From Clostridium cavendishii DSM 21758 (GTDB taxonomy: Bacteria; Bacillota; Clostridia; Clostridiales; Clostridiaceae): a DNA stretch of 64,000 bases. The translations under genes and the position numbers were made by a program. Of this stretch, positions 9,578-17,740 are shown in pieces. Position 1 is the first letter of the stretch, and each line of letters begins with the position of its first letter. Location of the stretch: NCBI RefSeq assembly GCF_900141845.1, contig NZ_FQZB01000019.1:1-64000 (forward strand), in the 5' to 3' direction. Under the pieces are notes generated by a model. The model made no database searches, was not told the DNA's origin, and saw nothing but the letters and a program-made list of their open reading frames with translations.

Positions 9578-9614
9578 CAATTTCAACTCTACTTTATTTA
9601 ACTCAATAAAGTAA

Positions 9615-9649
9615 ACCAACCCCTTATTATTCTATAACAAAGGGTTGGT
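9615..9649. terminator. Bidirectional terminator between convergent genes
   Basis: ACCAACCC (9615-9622) pairs with GGGTTGGT (9642-9649). On the minus strand the stem is followed by TTACTTTATT. It separates the phosphatase gene from the convergent 9677-9994 gene. Confidence 0.7.
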
Positions 9650-9676
9650 CTCTACTTATTCTCACATTTTATTTAA

Positions 9677-9994
9677 TTATTCTTCTATTCTTTGAAGCTT
9701 ATATATAACTGGATGTAACCCATCATTACATGAATGTATAGCCACTCCTTCTTGATTTGTATAAGGACTATTTTCACCAGCTGCTAAAATGGCAACTTTA
9801 CTTTTCAAACCTTCCCAAGCACCTTTACAAAACTTCTCAGGCATTTCACAATTTTTTGATATGAATTCATCTCCTACTTGTCCTTTTGCACAAATTATTG
9901 GCATATTGGATTTAGCATATTCATTATATATATCTTCAACCTTTAATTTTTTTAAAATTGTAATTCTAACATCATAATATTTTTTATTATTCAT
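9677..9994 (-). CDS. TIGR04076-family small protein
   Basis: 105-residue cytosolic protein. It matches what I know of the TIGR04076 family: an N-terminal strand segment YDVRITI, conserved cysteines (IICAKGQVGDEF, FCKGAWEGL) and the C-terminal HSCNDGLHPVIYKL motif. Function of the family is unknown; the conserved Cys residues suggest metal or redox chemistry, which is inference. ATG is preceded by GGAGG-like GGAGGATAAA. It is monocistronic, convergent with the phosphatase gene. Confidence 0.8.
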   Translation of the reverse strand: MNNKKYYDVRITILKKLKVEDIYNEYAKSNMPIICAKGQVGDEFISKNCEMPEKFCKGAWEGLKSKVAILAAGENSPYTNQEGVAIHSCNDGLHPVIYKLQRIEE

Positions 9995-10346
9995 TTTATC
10001 CTCCAGTTTTGTCTATAAATTTTAGTATATTTTTTTGTTCTAAATAACTTCTTTATAATTATATACCAAAAAAATATATATTAAAACCATGATTAAAATG
10101 CTTTTAAAAATTTAAGTCTCTTATTTTCCAAGGACTTCTTTCTAAAATAATAAAAAGTATATTTTAAAAAATCTAATAATATATGTTTCAATTAAAATTC
10201 TACATTTAATTAAATATCCCTAATGAAAATAATTTTCAAACTAGATTTGTGAACGCATATTATAATATATATAGCTTTTATACATTTTTTAATTAACATT
10301 ATTACTTTTTATATATAACCCAATTATAAACTTAATAAATTATAAA
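9995..10346. other. AT-rich spacer without a gene
   Basis: About 350 bp of very AT-rich sequence with no ORF over 30 codons and no protein-like frame. It must carry the promoter of the 9677-9994 gene near its left end. I see nothing else in it. Confidence 0.6.
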
Positions 10347-10377
10347 TTAAGAGAAGCCCTTAAATAACTTCTCTTAA
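10347..10377 (-). terminator. Terminator of the TauE-like operon
   Basis: Ten-base inverted repeat TTAAGAGAAG (10347-10356) and CTTCTCTTAA (10368-10377), nine bases past the stop of the minus-strand TauE-like gene. Confidence 0.7.
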
Positions 10378-10385
10378 TAACTTTA

Positions 10386-10751
10386 CTATCCTTTTGAAAA
10401 AATCATTTTTAAAGATATCAATATCATTAAAACTCCAAAGCCTTTTTTTAATAATGAAACTGGAACGTTTTGTGCTATTTTAGTTCCAGCAAGTGAACCG
10501 AGAACCAAAAAAATACAAATTAATATTCCAGCCTTTACATCTACTTGACCTCTTTTATAATATTCAATAAAAGCTAAAATACCAACTGGGGGAAGTAAGA
10601 TTGCAAGTGATGTTCCTTGTGCCTTTAATTGACTAAAGCCGCATAAATATACTAATGCAGGCACTATTATTACTCCACCACCTATTCCAAACATCCCACT
10701 TAAAACACCAGCAATGCTTCCAATTATAATAAATAATATTAAATTTATCAT
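10386..10751 (-). CDS. Half-length TauE/SafE-family membrane protein
   Basis: 121 residues with about four membrane spans. The N-terminal GxxxGxxSGMFGIGGGVIIVPAL motif and the pattern QAxGTSLA...P are hallmarks of the TauE/SafE (DUF81) anion exporter family, proposed to move sulfite, sulfoacetate or similar organic anions. Full-length members have about 250 residues in two pseudo-repeats; this one is a single repeat and would have to work as a dimer. I see no second half downstream, and the ORF ends cleanly at a terminator, so it may be a natural half-size form. Co-transcribed after the 67-aa gene at 10787. Confidence 0.8.
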   Translation of the reverse strand: MINLILFIIIGSIAGVLSGMFGIGGGVIIVPALVYLCGFSQLKAQGTSLAILLPPVGILAFIEYYKRGQVDVKAGILICIFLVLGSLAGTKIAQNVPVSLLKKGFGVLMILISLKMIFSKG

Positions 10752-10786
10752 ATTTCATCTCCATTTATTAAAATCTAATTATTATA

Positions 10787-10990
10787 CTATCTTTCTATAG
10801 GATTAATATATGAACCAACTCCTTCAGATACATTAGCCACCTCATAACCTTTTAACTTAGCTGCTCTATATTCTTTTGAATTTCTTTCTTTTAATTCATA
10901 TCCTATACTATGAGCATAGTTCTCTTTAATATTTACCCATGCTATATCCCTTAATCTTTCATCTGAATTATTAACATTTCTTTCTTTCAT
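10787..10990 (-). CDS. Small conserved-looking acidic/basic protein, 67 aa
   Basis: Short soluble charged protein beginning MKERNVNNSDERLRDIAW. No signal peptide or span. I moved the start from a GTG at 10999 to ATG at 10990, because AAGGAG is eight bases upstream of that ATG and overlaps the GTG. It precedes the TauE-like gene by 35 bp on the same strand and probably shares its transcript. Family not recognised. The central helix-forming segment (KERNSKEYRAAKLKGYEVAN) resembles small spore or stress proteins only superficially. Confidence 0.65.
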   Translation of the reverse strand: MKERNVNNSDERLRDIAWVNIKENYAHSIGYELKERNSKEYRAAKLKGYEVANVSEGVGSYINPIER

Positions 10991-11198
10991 ACCCATCACT
11001 CCTTAAAATTATCTTCTATGTTTAGATTATTTCTTTTATATATTGTGTAATTACTATACATATATTCATAAATTTTAAAAATTAGCTAATATCAATTATA
11101 ACTTATCTTAATATTTATAATTGATATTAACAGATACTTAAAGTTATTAAGATATTTTGCAAAACATATTTTTTGTACTACTCAGTCTAATTTTTTAT

Positions 11199-11226
11199 TG
11201 ACAATCTAAGGAAAACCGCTTACACT
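11199..11226 (+). promoter_or_regulatory. Putative promoter with a cre-like (CcpA) site
   Basis: TTGACA (11199-11204) is followed after 16 bp by TACACT (11221-11226). Between and over the -10 lies GAAAACCGCTTACA (11211-11224), which matches the CcpA cre core (AANCGNTNWCA) and misses only the first two bases of the 14-base consensus. A cre at this position would repress the downstream membrane-protein gene during sugar excess. This is inference from one match. Confidence 0.4.
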
Positions 11227-11289
11227 TATATTATGAAATTATATTCATTTAATTTTTAAAATTTATATTTTTACTGAGGAGGAATGTTT

Positions 11290-12213
11290 ATGTTCTTTTT
11301 TGAAACACAACCTTGGACAAATTGGCTTATGTGGTTGATAGTATTTGTTTTACTAATAGTATTAAACGAATTAAGCCGTAGATCCAAATGGGGAGGTATA
11401 CTATTTTTTGTAGCATTACCAATTATCCTTACATTTTTTGTATGGCCAACAACTACTAAAGGGACAAGCGTTAATGACTGGTTCCATTATGCCAAAGTAT
11501 ATTCATCACTTGCAGGATGCGTAGGTTTTTGGGTAGTTAGACATGTAAAAGGTGCAAGTAGTAAAAAGTGGGTCCTATGTTTTCCACCATTAATACTAGC
11601 AATCAATATTGCAGAAGCAGTAGCACGTGATTTCCAAATTTACGGATTACATCTTAACAAAGAAATATTTGAAGGTATGATGACTGTAAGTGGACCTTGG
11701 AATGTTATGAATGGAATCGCTGGTATCTTAAATATCATTACTATTACAGGTTGGTTTGGAATTTGTATAAGTAAAGATAAGAGTAAAGATATGTTATGGC
11801 CTGATATGCTATGGTTCTGGATTGTAGCATATGATATTTGGAACTTTGCATACACATATAACTGCTTACCTGATCATTCATGGTACTGTGGTCTAGCACT
11901 ATTGTTAGCTCCTACATTTGCAGCTTTCTTTATCAAAAAAGGCGCTTGGTTACAACATCGTGCACATACTCTTGCATTATGGTGTATGTTTGCAATGACT
12001 TATCCTGCTTTCATTGATGAATCACAATTTGCAGTTAAATCATCACATAACACAACTGCTTTATTCATCGTAAGCTTAATAGCATTAATTGTAAATGTTA
12101 TAGTATTTGGATATTATATCAATAAAATTATTAAGACTAAGCGTAATCCTTTAAAGGACGAGCTTTATACAGACCTTGATGCATATAAAGAAGTTAAAGC
12201 ATTAGCTGAATAA
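11290..12213 (+). CDS. DUF5692-family polytopic membrane protein
   Basis: 307 residues with about eight hydrophobic spans and many Trp residues (ETQPWTNWLMW, WCMFAMTYPAF). It looks like the uncharacterised DUF5692 family. Short conserved loops include GPWNVMNGIAGILN and CLPDHSWYCG, which may line a pocket. I chose ATG at 11290, seven bases after GGAGG; the ATG at 11284 touches the ribosome site. Codon use here is slightly richer in G/C third positions than in neighbours, suggesting a well-expressed gene. Monocistronic, with a very strong terminator. Function unknown; a transporter or membrane enzyme is possible. Confidence 0.78.
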   Translation: MFFFETQPWTNWLMWLIVFVLLIVLNELSRRSKWGGILFFVALPIILTFFVWPTTTKGTSVNDWFHYAKVYSSLAGCVGFWVVRHVKGASSKKWVLCFPPLILAINIAEAVARDFQIYGLHLNKEIFEGMMTVSGPWNVMNGIAGILNIITITGWFGICISKDKSKDMLWPDMLWFWIVAYDIWNFAYTYNCLPDHSWYCGLALLLAPTFAAFFIKKGAWLQHRAHTLALWCMFAMTYPAFIDESQFAVKSSHNTTALFIVSLIALIVNVIVFGYYINKIIKTKRNPLKDELYTDLDAYKEVKALAE

Positions 12214-12217
12214 TATT

Positions 12218-12256
12218 ATAATTAAAAGCCTCCTTTGTAAGGAGGCTTTTAATTAT
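12218..12256 (+). terminator. Strong intrinsic terminator
   Basis: An 18-bp near-perfect stem (centre AAGCCTCCTT / AAGGAGGCTT) begins five bases after the DUF5692 stop; the second arm is T-rich (CTTTTAATTAT). Confidence 0.85.
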
Positions 12257-12451
12257 AGATAAGTTTTACCACTTATATTTATTTTTAATTCAATGATGTT
12301 TTTGTATTATTACCTTTTTTATAAAACCGTTAAAAACAACTTCATTTATATTACCTTATTTTAATGATATAAGTATATTTATTAAGATAACTTTTAATCT
12401 AATTTTTTATAGTATTTAGATGAAATTTCTTACTAAACTAAAAAACAATAA

Positions 12452-13693
12452 TCAAATTTCTATTATATGAATTTCACTTGGTATATAAAAAGCAAGTTTT
12501 TCTCCTTCTGACAATGTAATATTAACCCATTCTCCTGGATTAAGTTTTAATGTCCCATAATCATTTTTTATTTCACTTATTTTATTTCCTGCTTTATCAT
12601 AAACAATAGACGTATAATATCCATTACTGAATTGTAATGAATTTGTTATTGAAACTACATAATCTGTAGTATTTTTTATTTGAAAAGCCTCACCTTTTTT
12701 TAGAATTTTTTCTTTAAAAATAGGTTCAGATAATTTTTTATATAAATTTTTATATTCATAAGGAATATAAAATTCTTCTGTATCTGGAGTATTAACTCCA
12801 ATTCTCATTTTATAACCTACTTGTAATCTTTCAGTCCCTAAATAATCTTTATATGTTTCAAACATATTTCCTACCGGATCATATACTATCTTATCATAAC
12901 TCTTACCATTAGCAAAACTACCCTCATTGAATATTGGAAGTATATTAGATGTTGTATTATTAAATTCGTAGTATTCTCCTTGCTTTACAATTAATGTATC
13001 AAATACTGGTATATTAACCTTTGTACAAATATCACTGTATTCATAAGGTAAATATACATTAAGATCTCCAATTCCAGATTTACCAATTCTTATTTTTGTT
13101 TTATTTCCTACAAAAACATCACAAAAACTATTTTTAATTGCCTCTCTTAAAACACCAGACTCGTCATAACTAACTTTATCGTATTTAACTGTAGACTCAT
13201 AAGTTGTATTAGTAGGAAATTTCAAATGCATTCCTGTTGTATTATCTAAAACATAATATTCATTATCTCTAACTGCAAGGGTATAGAAAACTGGAGCTTT
13301 AATAGTTTTAACACTTGCCTTCAATTGATTTGGAACAGCTATTGTAACATTAGTACCTGTACTACTAACCCTAACTTTTTGTCCTGAATTTATGATAATA
13401 GCATCAGTTGTAGAATATTTTGAATCAATAATTTTACCGCTATTATCATATATTATTATATTATAATTTTTAGTAATAGAAGTAATATTAATATTCATGG
13501 AATCTTTAGATGTATTTGTAATTTCGTAACTACTATTTTGTTCAAGAATTAGATTAAAACAACTATCTGTTGATTTTATAGATAAATTATCTATATCACT
13601 AGAACCCTTTGATACTGTAGTAGCACTTGCCGAAAATGAAATATTTATTATTAGAACTATAATACTTAAAAATGCAATAATATGTTTTTTCAT
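12452..13693 (-). CDS. Secreted protein built of four ~95-residue repeats
   Basis: 413 residues with a signal peptide (about 1-24, ending SASA). The mature part can be divided into four related units of about 95 residues. Each has the order: a PxFxTLxVxxGEYYExxNTT-like beta start, a YDxVxYDxxGN-like centre, a GxKxRIGV-like strand and an IPYEYK-like end. The last three are clearest (starting near residues 130, 226 and 321); the first is more divergent. There is no anchor motif or membrane span after the signal, so it is probably released or held by partners. I do not recognise the repeat as a named domain. GGGGG ribosome site before ATG. Monocistronic. The gap 12257-12451 shows no gene. Confidence 0.75.
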   Translation of the reverse strand: MKKHIIAFLSIIVLIINISFSASATTVSKGSSDIDNLSIKSTDSCFNLILEQNSSYEITNTSKDSMNINITSITKNYNIIIYDNSGKIIDSKYSTTDAIIINSGQKVRVSSTGTNVTIAVPNQLKASVKTIKAPVFYTLAVRDNEYYVLDNTTGMHLKFPTNTTYESTVKYDKVSYDESGVLREAIKNSFCDVFVGNKTKIRIGKSGIGDLNVYLPYEYSDICTKVNIPVFDTLIVKQGEYYEFNNTTSNILPIFNEGSFANGKSYDKIVYDPVGNMFETYKDYLGTERLQVGYKMRIGVNTPDTEEFYIPYEYKNLYKKLSEPIFKEKILKKGEAFQIKNTTDYVVSITNSLQFSNGYYTSIVYDKAGNKISEIKNDYGTLKLNPGEWVNITLSEGEKLAFYIPSEIHIIEI

Positions 13694-14001
13694 AAATATA
13701 TCCCCCTTCTACAATTGTTTATATATAACACATAATGTAATATACAGGTAATTATACCACATAACGGTTATTAGTATAAAGATATTATTATATAATTGTT
13801 AGAAATAAGTGTTAAAATCTACAACTAATTTTGTAATACATTGATAAATTTTTAGCAATTATATTCTTGAAATTATACTTTTCTGCAAAACTTAACATAT
13901 TTATGATGCTATTGCTTACTCTTAAACCTAAAAAAGCTGACCCTATTCAATACAAAAATCCTCCTTTACAATAAATAACACAATCTTTATTTTACTCCCT
14001 T

Positions 14002-14205
14002 TTATATTGGAATAGTCTTCCATATTTTTTTAATTCTACTCCATCTCGGAGATATTTTATTTGATAAGGCTACACCTATTGTTATCTCATTTCTGCTCAT
14101 ATTCTCATCTGGTAAATTGTTATAAGAATAGTATTCTATTTCTATGTTTAATATATGTTTCCCATTTAATTCATTGACAATATTTTGAAATAGCAGTATA
14201 GTACA
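14002..14205 (-). pseudogene. Gene remnant (C-terminal part)
   Basis: The minus strand is open for 67 codons ending TAA at 14002-14004, with a protein-like reading: LFQNIVNELNGKHILNIEI, then YYSYNNLPDENMSRNEITIG and SPRWSRIKKIWKTIPI. An in-frame stop precedes it at once and no start codon or ribosome site is present. It looks like the last third of a soluble protein whose upstream part is gone. The promoter of the next operon now overlaps its truncated end. The remaining bases 13694-14001 hold only the promoter region of the repeat-protein gene and nothing else I can name. Confidence 0.4.
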
Positions 14206-14218
14206 TTATATAAGTACT
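14174..14218 (+). promoter_or_regulatory. Promoter and operator of the GntR/ABC operon
   Basis: TTGACA (14174-14179), exactly 17 bp, and TATAGT (14197-14202) make a near-consensus sigma-A promoter. AGTAC (14200-14204) and GTACT (14214-14218) form an inverted repeat overlapping the -10 and the start site. YtrA-type regulators are known to bind such GTAC-containing palindromes over their own promoters, so autorepression by the protein at 14382 is likely. The leader before the first start codon is about 170 nt and contains one further hairpin (AAATCTA/TAGATTT near 14300-14320). Confidence 0.65.
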
Positions 14219-14381
14219 GTACTGATGCACTTGTTTTAAAAGAAAACTTCTGCTCATTATATTCATAGGATAGCTCTTACAGAGTAAGTTCAAATAACTA
14301 AATCTAATATTTAGATTTTGGCTTAACTTCGTATTAAGCAAATTAAAATTTGAATACTCACTTAAAGGAGGCGGTGTTATT

Positions 14382-14762
14382 TTGGTTCTAAATACTGATA
14401 GTATGAAACCTATCTATTTACAAATTTCCGAATGGATTGAAAATCAAATACTTAACAATAATATTTTGGTAAACGAAAAAGTATTTTCTCAATATCAGCT
14501 TGCTGAAATGTACAATATTAACCCTGCTACTGCTGGTAAGGGGCTTTCTGTTCTATTAAATGAAAATATAATTTATAAAAAACGTGGTCTTGGAATGTTT
14601 GTATCTCCTGGAGCAAAAGAAATAATTTTTAAGAAAAGAAAAAATGAAACTCTAAAGAATCTAATAACTCAGTTAATAATAGAAGCAGATCGTCTTAATG
14701 TAAGCGATGAAGAATTATTTCAATTAATTAAATCTATTAAAAAAAATATTAAGGAGGAATAA
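14382..14762 (+). CDS. GntR-family regulator, YtrA subfamily
   Basis: 126 residues: an N-terminal winged helix (about 5-75, IYLQISEWIENQILNNNI... and the recognition region YNINPATAGKGLSVLLNENIIYKKRGLGMFV) plus a short helical tail (about 80-126). Lack of a large effector domain is typical of the YtrA subfamily, which controls adjacent ABC transporters. Start is TTG at 14382, ten bases after AAAGGAGG. The stop is two bases before the ATPase ATG. It is the first gene of a four-gene operon and likely represses the promoter at 14174-14202 until an envelope-active signal appears. That role comes from the family. Confidence 0.9.
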   Translation: MVLNTDSMKPIYLQISEWIENQILNNNILVNEKVFSQYQLAEMYNINPATAGKGLSVLLNENIIYKKRGLGMFVSPGAKEIIFKKRKNETLKNLITQLIIEADRLNVSDEELFQLIKSIKKNIKEE

Positions 14763-14764
14763 TC

Positions 14765-15676
14765 ATGTCAATAATCAAATGTGTTAACCTTAGTAAACTT
14801 TATGGAAAGAACAAATCCTTAAGTGACATATCCTTTACTATAGAGGAAGACACCATAACTGGAATAATAGGCAGAAATGGTGCTGGAAAAACCACCTTAC
14901 TTAAAATAATAGCAGGCTTTATAAAAAATACTTCTGGTGAAATTTCTGTACTTAATAATAACCCTTTTGATAATCTTTATGTAGCTACAAATATATTTTT
15001 TTCAGATGACAATATGGTATTTCCTTCTTCATTAAACCTTTCTGAAATACTAAAAGAGGCAGGTAAACTTTATCCTAACTGGGACACTGACTTATCTAAT
15101 GGACTTTTTGAGTATTTTAAATTGAACCCTAAACAGTATCATCAAAAGCTATCAAAAGGTCAAAAAAGTACCTTTAATATGATAATTGCTCTAGCTTCCC
15201 ATTCACCTATTACAATATTTGATGAACCAACAACTGGAATGGACGCTTCTGTTAGGAAAGACTTTTACAAAGCTTTATTAAAGGACTATATAAAATATCC
15301 CCGTACTATACTCCTATCTAGTCACTTGCTTTCTGAAATAGAAGATATCTTAGAAAATATTGTTCTTATAAAAAATGGTCAAACTGTTCTTCAAATGCCT
15401 ATAGAAGAATTAAAAGAAATGGCTATAGGTTTACGTGGTGATAAAAATTATATTAATGAAATAACTAATGATAAAGAAATTATTCATACTGAAAATATAA
15501 CTAATAATAATATCTTTGTTGTTGTAAAGAATGATTTTTCAGGCGATACCTTACAAAATATTAAGCTAGCAGGAACTATAGTCTCCCCCGTTTCCACTGA
15601 TGACTTATGTGTATATCTGACAGCTGATTCTAAAGGAGGTATTGATGATGTCTTTAATAAAAACAAATCTATTTAA
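14765..15676 (+). CDS. ABC transporter ATPase of the YtrB type
   Basis: 303-residue ATPase. It has Walker A (GRNGAGKTT), a signature motif in the LSKGQ form (KLSKGQKSTFNM), Walker B (TIFDEPTTGMD) and the switch segment LLSSHLLSEIEDI. The LSKG instead of LSGG signature is usual in exporters next to YtrA-type regulators. A roughly 90-residue C-terminal extension (about 215-303) has no named domain. Its end overlaps the permease start by 29 bp, pointing to translational coupling. Confidence 0.9.
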   Translation: MSIIKCVNLSKLYGKNKSLSDISFTIEEDTITGIIGRNGAGKTTLLKIIAGFIKNTSGEISVLNNNPFDNLYVATNIFFSDDNMVFPSSLNLSEILKEAGKLYPNWDTDLSNGLFEYFKLNPKQYHQKLSKGQKSTFNMIIALASHSPITIFDEPTTGMDASVRKDFYKALLKDYIKYPRTILLSSHLLSEIEDILENIVLIKNGQTVLQMPIEELKEMAIGLRGDKNYINEITNDKEIIHTENITNNNIFVVVKNDFSGDTLQNIKLAGTIVSPVSTDDLCVYLTADSKGGIDDVFNKNKSI

Positions 15677-16415
15677 AGTTTCCAAAACACAATATTTATT
15701 TAAGCTTAAAAGTAATTTAAATTTTTTCATTGCCTTAATTCTATTACAGTTAACAATCATTTTGCTAGGTGCAACATATATAAGTAATTCCTCTGCTAGT
15801 ACTGCAAATGTGAATTGTATTGTGTTAGGCTTTTCTGGTGATTTAGTTATTTCTATCACCTTTATTTGGGCATTCATAATAGCTTTTTCTTTAACTACCA
15901 AAAAAAATAGATATATTAATTTTTCTTTTGTTTCAAATAGGTTATCAAATCACTTATCTAATATTGCATTTTTAATAACCATTGCTTTATATGGTAGCTT
16001 AACGGCTTCTATGTCTAGTGGATTCTCTAAAATTGTCCGCTATATTACATCTAGTAGTCAAATCATATCAAGTAAAGGTTTTGAATTAGACCCACAATAC
16101 TTATTAATTAACATCATAGGCATATTATTTTACCTTCTTTTAATATGTAGTATAGGATATTTTATAGGCTCTATTTTTCAATTGAATTGGACACTTATTC
16201 TTGTTTTACCTATAATACCAATACTAATGGTATTTTTAATTAAAAATTCACCTTATTTAACTTTTAGTATTATTTGGGACTTACTAGAAAAAATTATTAG
16301 TTTTTATTTTTTAGAAAGCTCTCTTTTAATATTTATTCTTAAAACTTTAATTACAGCTTTATTTTTGATATTAATCTCAATATTTATATCTAAAAAATTG
16401 GAGGTAAGAAAATGA
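15648..16415 (+). CDS. ABC-2-type membrane subunit of the YtrA operon
   Basis: About 255 residues with six hydrophobic spans and little else, the pattern of an ABC-2 permease. ATG at 15648 is eight bases from AAAGGAGG; TTG and ATG codons just upstream are closer than usual. It overlaps the ATPase end by 29 bp and its stop overlaps the next start (ATGA). No sequence motif gives a substrate. Context suggests export of a cell-envelope-active compound or a membrane-protection role. Confidence 0.75.
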   Translation: MSLIKTNLFKVSKTQYLFKLKSNLNFFIALILLQLTIILLGATYISNSSASTANVNCIVLGFSGDLVISITFIWAFIIAFSLTTKKNRYINFSFVSNRLSNHLSNIAFLITIALYGSLTASMSSGFSKIVRYITSSSQIISSKGFELDPQYLLINIIGILFYLLLICSIGYFIGSIFQLNWTLILVLPIIPILMVFLIKNSPYLTFSIIWDLLEKIISFYFLESSLLIFILKTLITALFLILISIFISKKLEVRK

Positions 16416-17083
16416 TTATTATTCCTTTATTACTATGTATAATAGCTTTAATCTTTTTTATAATGTCTAACAGAATACTAATTTCTTCAAAAATAAAAAA
16501 ATACTTTATTGTTGGCTATTTAACTATTATAATCATCTCTGCACTTACAATTTATTTTATTCCTAAGAGCAATTTATTACAAATTACAAAACTTACTAAT
16601 GACTACTCCTTAGATACTAATTCCTTTAAAGACTTAATAGTTGAAAATAAGGTAAATTCTTCGAATGAACTTTTTAAAAAATTCAGTTGGTCATTTGATT
16701 ACTCTAATTCTACTTTAAAGATAACTGATAGACTTGCTCCTTATCAAGTTATTTGTGAAAAAAAGTCTACTAATGATGAAAAAATAGAAGTTGTTCAATA
16801 TGTAACACCTTTCTATGTTAATGGTGTCAATGTTACAGATAAAGTTCCTCCTCTTTCGATTAACCTTAATAAAGATGAATTAATCTTATATAATGATCAA
16901 AATGTCAATATTAATATGTATAAGTTTGAATTTGATTTTCCTATTAAACAATTTTCAGAAACTGCCGCCTCTTATAATAACAAACTTTTAAATTTCCCAT
17001 CACTTGATGTGATACACATAAAAGTGCCAAAAGACTGCCAAATAACTGTTCCAAATTATAAACAATTTGAAGTAATAAACTAG
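16412..17083 (+). CDS. Membrane-anchored protein of unknown function in the YtrA operon
   Basis: 223 residues with two N-terminal spans (about 1-20 and 28-48) and a mostly beta-predicted external domain (about 55-223) containing NGVNVTDKVPPLSINLNK. The start overlaps the permease stop by four bases. It resembles no family I can name. As the last gene of the operon it may be an accessory subunit presenting or sensing the substrate outside the membrane. No lipobox or sorting signal is present. Confidence 0.6.
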   Translation: MIIIPLLLCIIALIFFIMSNRILISSKIKKYFIVGYLTIIIISALTIYFIPKSNLLQITKLTNDYSLDTNSFKDLIVENKVNSSNELFKKFSWSFDYSNSTLKITDRLAPYQVICEKKSTNDEKIEVVQYVTPFYVNGVNVTDKVPPLSINLNKDELILYNDQNVNINMYKFEFDFPIKQFSETAASYNNKLLNFPSLDVIHIKVPKDCQITVPNYKQFEVIN

Positions 17084-17095
17084 TTTATGATTGTC

Positions 17096-17202
17096 CCACA
17101 AAAAGGTTATTTTATATTTTCAAACCACAATATATAGCATATTTACTTAGAAAATTTATACTGCATATTGTGTGTTGGAAATATATTTATAGCTTTTTGT
17201 GG
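17096..17202. repeat. 107-bp imperfect palindrome
   Basis: The two halves are mutual reverse complements. The outer ten bases are exact (CCACAAAAAG / CTTTTTGTGG), and by hand count 35 of the first 49 positions match without gaps, leaving a loop of about ten bases. The interior shares ACAATAT blocks. It begins 13 bases after the operon stop and is followed by TTTTATT, so it could serve as an oversized terminator, but its length and end-to-end symmetry are more like a small palindromic or MITE-like element. No clear target duplication seen. Confidence 0.6.
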
Positions 17203-17211
17203 TTTTATTAG

Positions 17212-17514
17212 TCTATAATTTATAAAATTAATACCTTCCTATCAAAAATCAAATTACGTGGTTTTGTTAAGTTCTGTAATACATCTTTACATGATAATAG
17301 ATCAGAATGTAAAGCAGAAGTTATTATTAAATTTATTCAAATTGAAGAGTTGCTTATTAAATGTAAAGGTGAAAGCGTAATATTAAATTTTAAACAAAAC
17401 TATAATCACTATAACTTATCACTATCTAATTATTTTAATAATTCTGTAGACTTAGCTAATGAATTAAAAGAAAATTTACATAAAAAAGGCATAGATTTTA
17501 GATGTAATTTCTAA
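17212..17514 (+). pseudogene. Start-less reading frame, probable gene remnant
   Basis: A frame open for 100 codons to TAA at 17512-17514 that reads like a soluble protein (KLRGFVKFCNTSLHDNRSEC, FIQIEELLIKCKGESVI, and a C-terminal DLANELKENLHKKGIDFRC). It contains no ATG, GTG or TTG with a ribosome site near its beginning; a TAG lies just before it. Its 5-prime end abuts the 107-bp palindrome. Either a gene lost its start when the palindrome arrived, or it uses a non-standard start. It has four Cys residues but no recognised motif. Confidence 0.4.
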
Positions 17515-17635
17515 TTTCAAACAACATAAGTTCTTTTTATCTAACCTTAAATAACAAAATGGCTTCTTCTGAAATCACTGCTCCTTATTATACACACTTT
17601 AAATTTACAAACTAATCTATACTTTACAAAATTAT

Positions 17636-17671
17636 AAATACCTCCATATAAAAATTCACATGGAGGCATTT
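17636..17671 (-). terminator. Terminator of the HAD phosphatase gene
   Basis: CCTCCAT (17641-17647) pairs with ATGGAGG (17660-17666), extended by AAAT/ATTT beyond one wobble pair. On the minus strand the stem is followed by ATAATTTTG. Confidence 0.6.
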
Positions 17672-17740
17672 ATATATGCATTAATTATTATAATTCTTTT
17701 GATAAATTTGTTGATGCTTATTATATTTGTATACATAATA

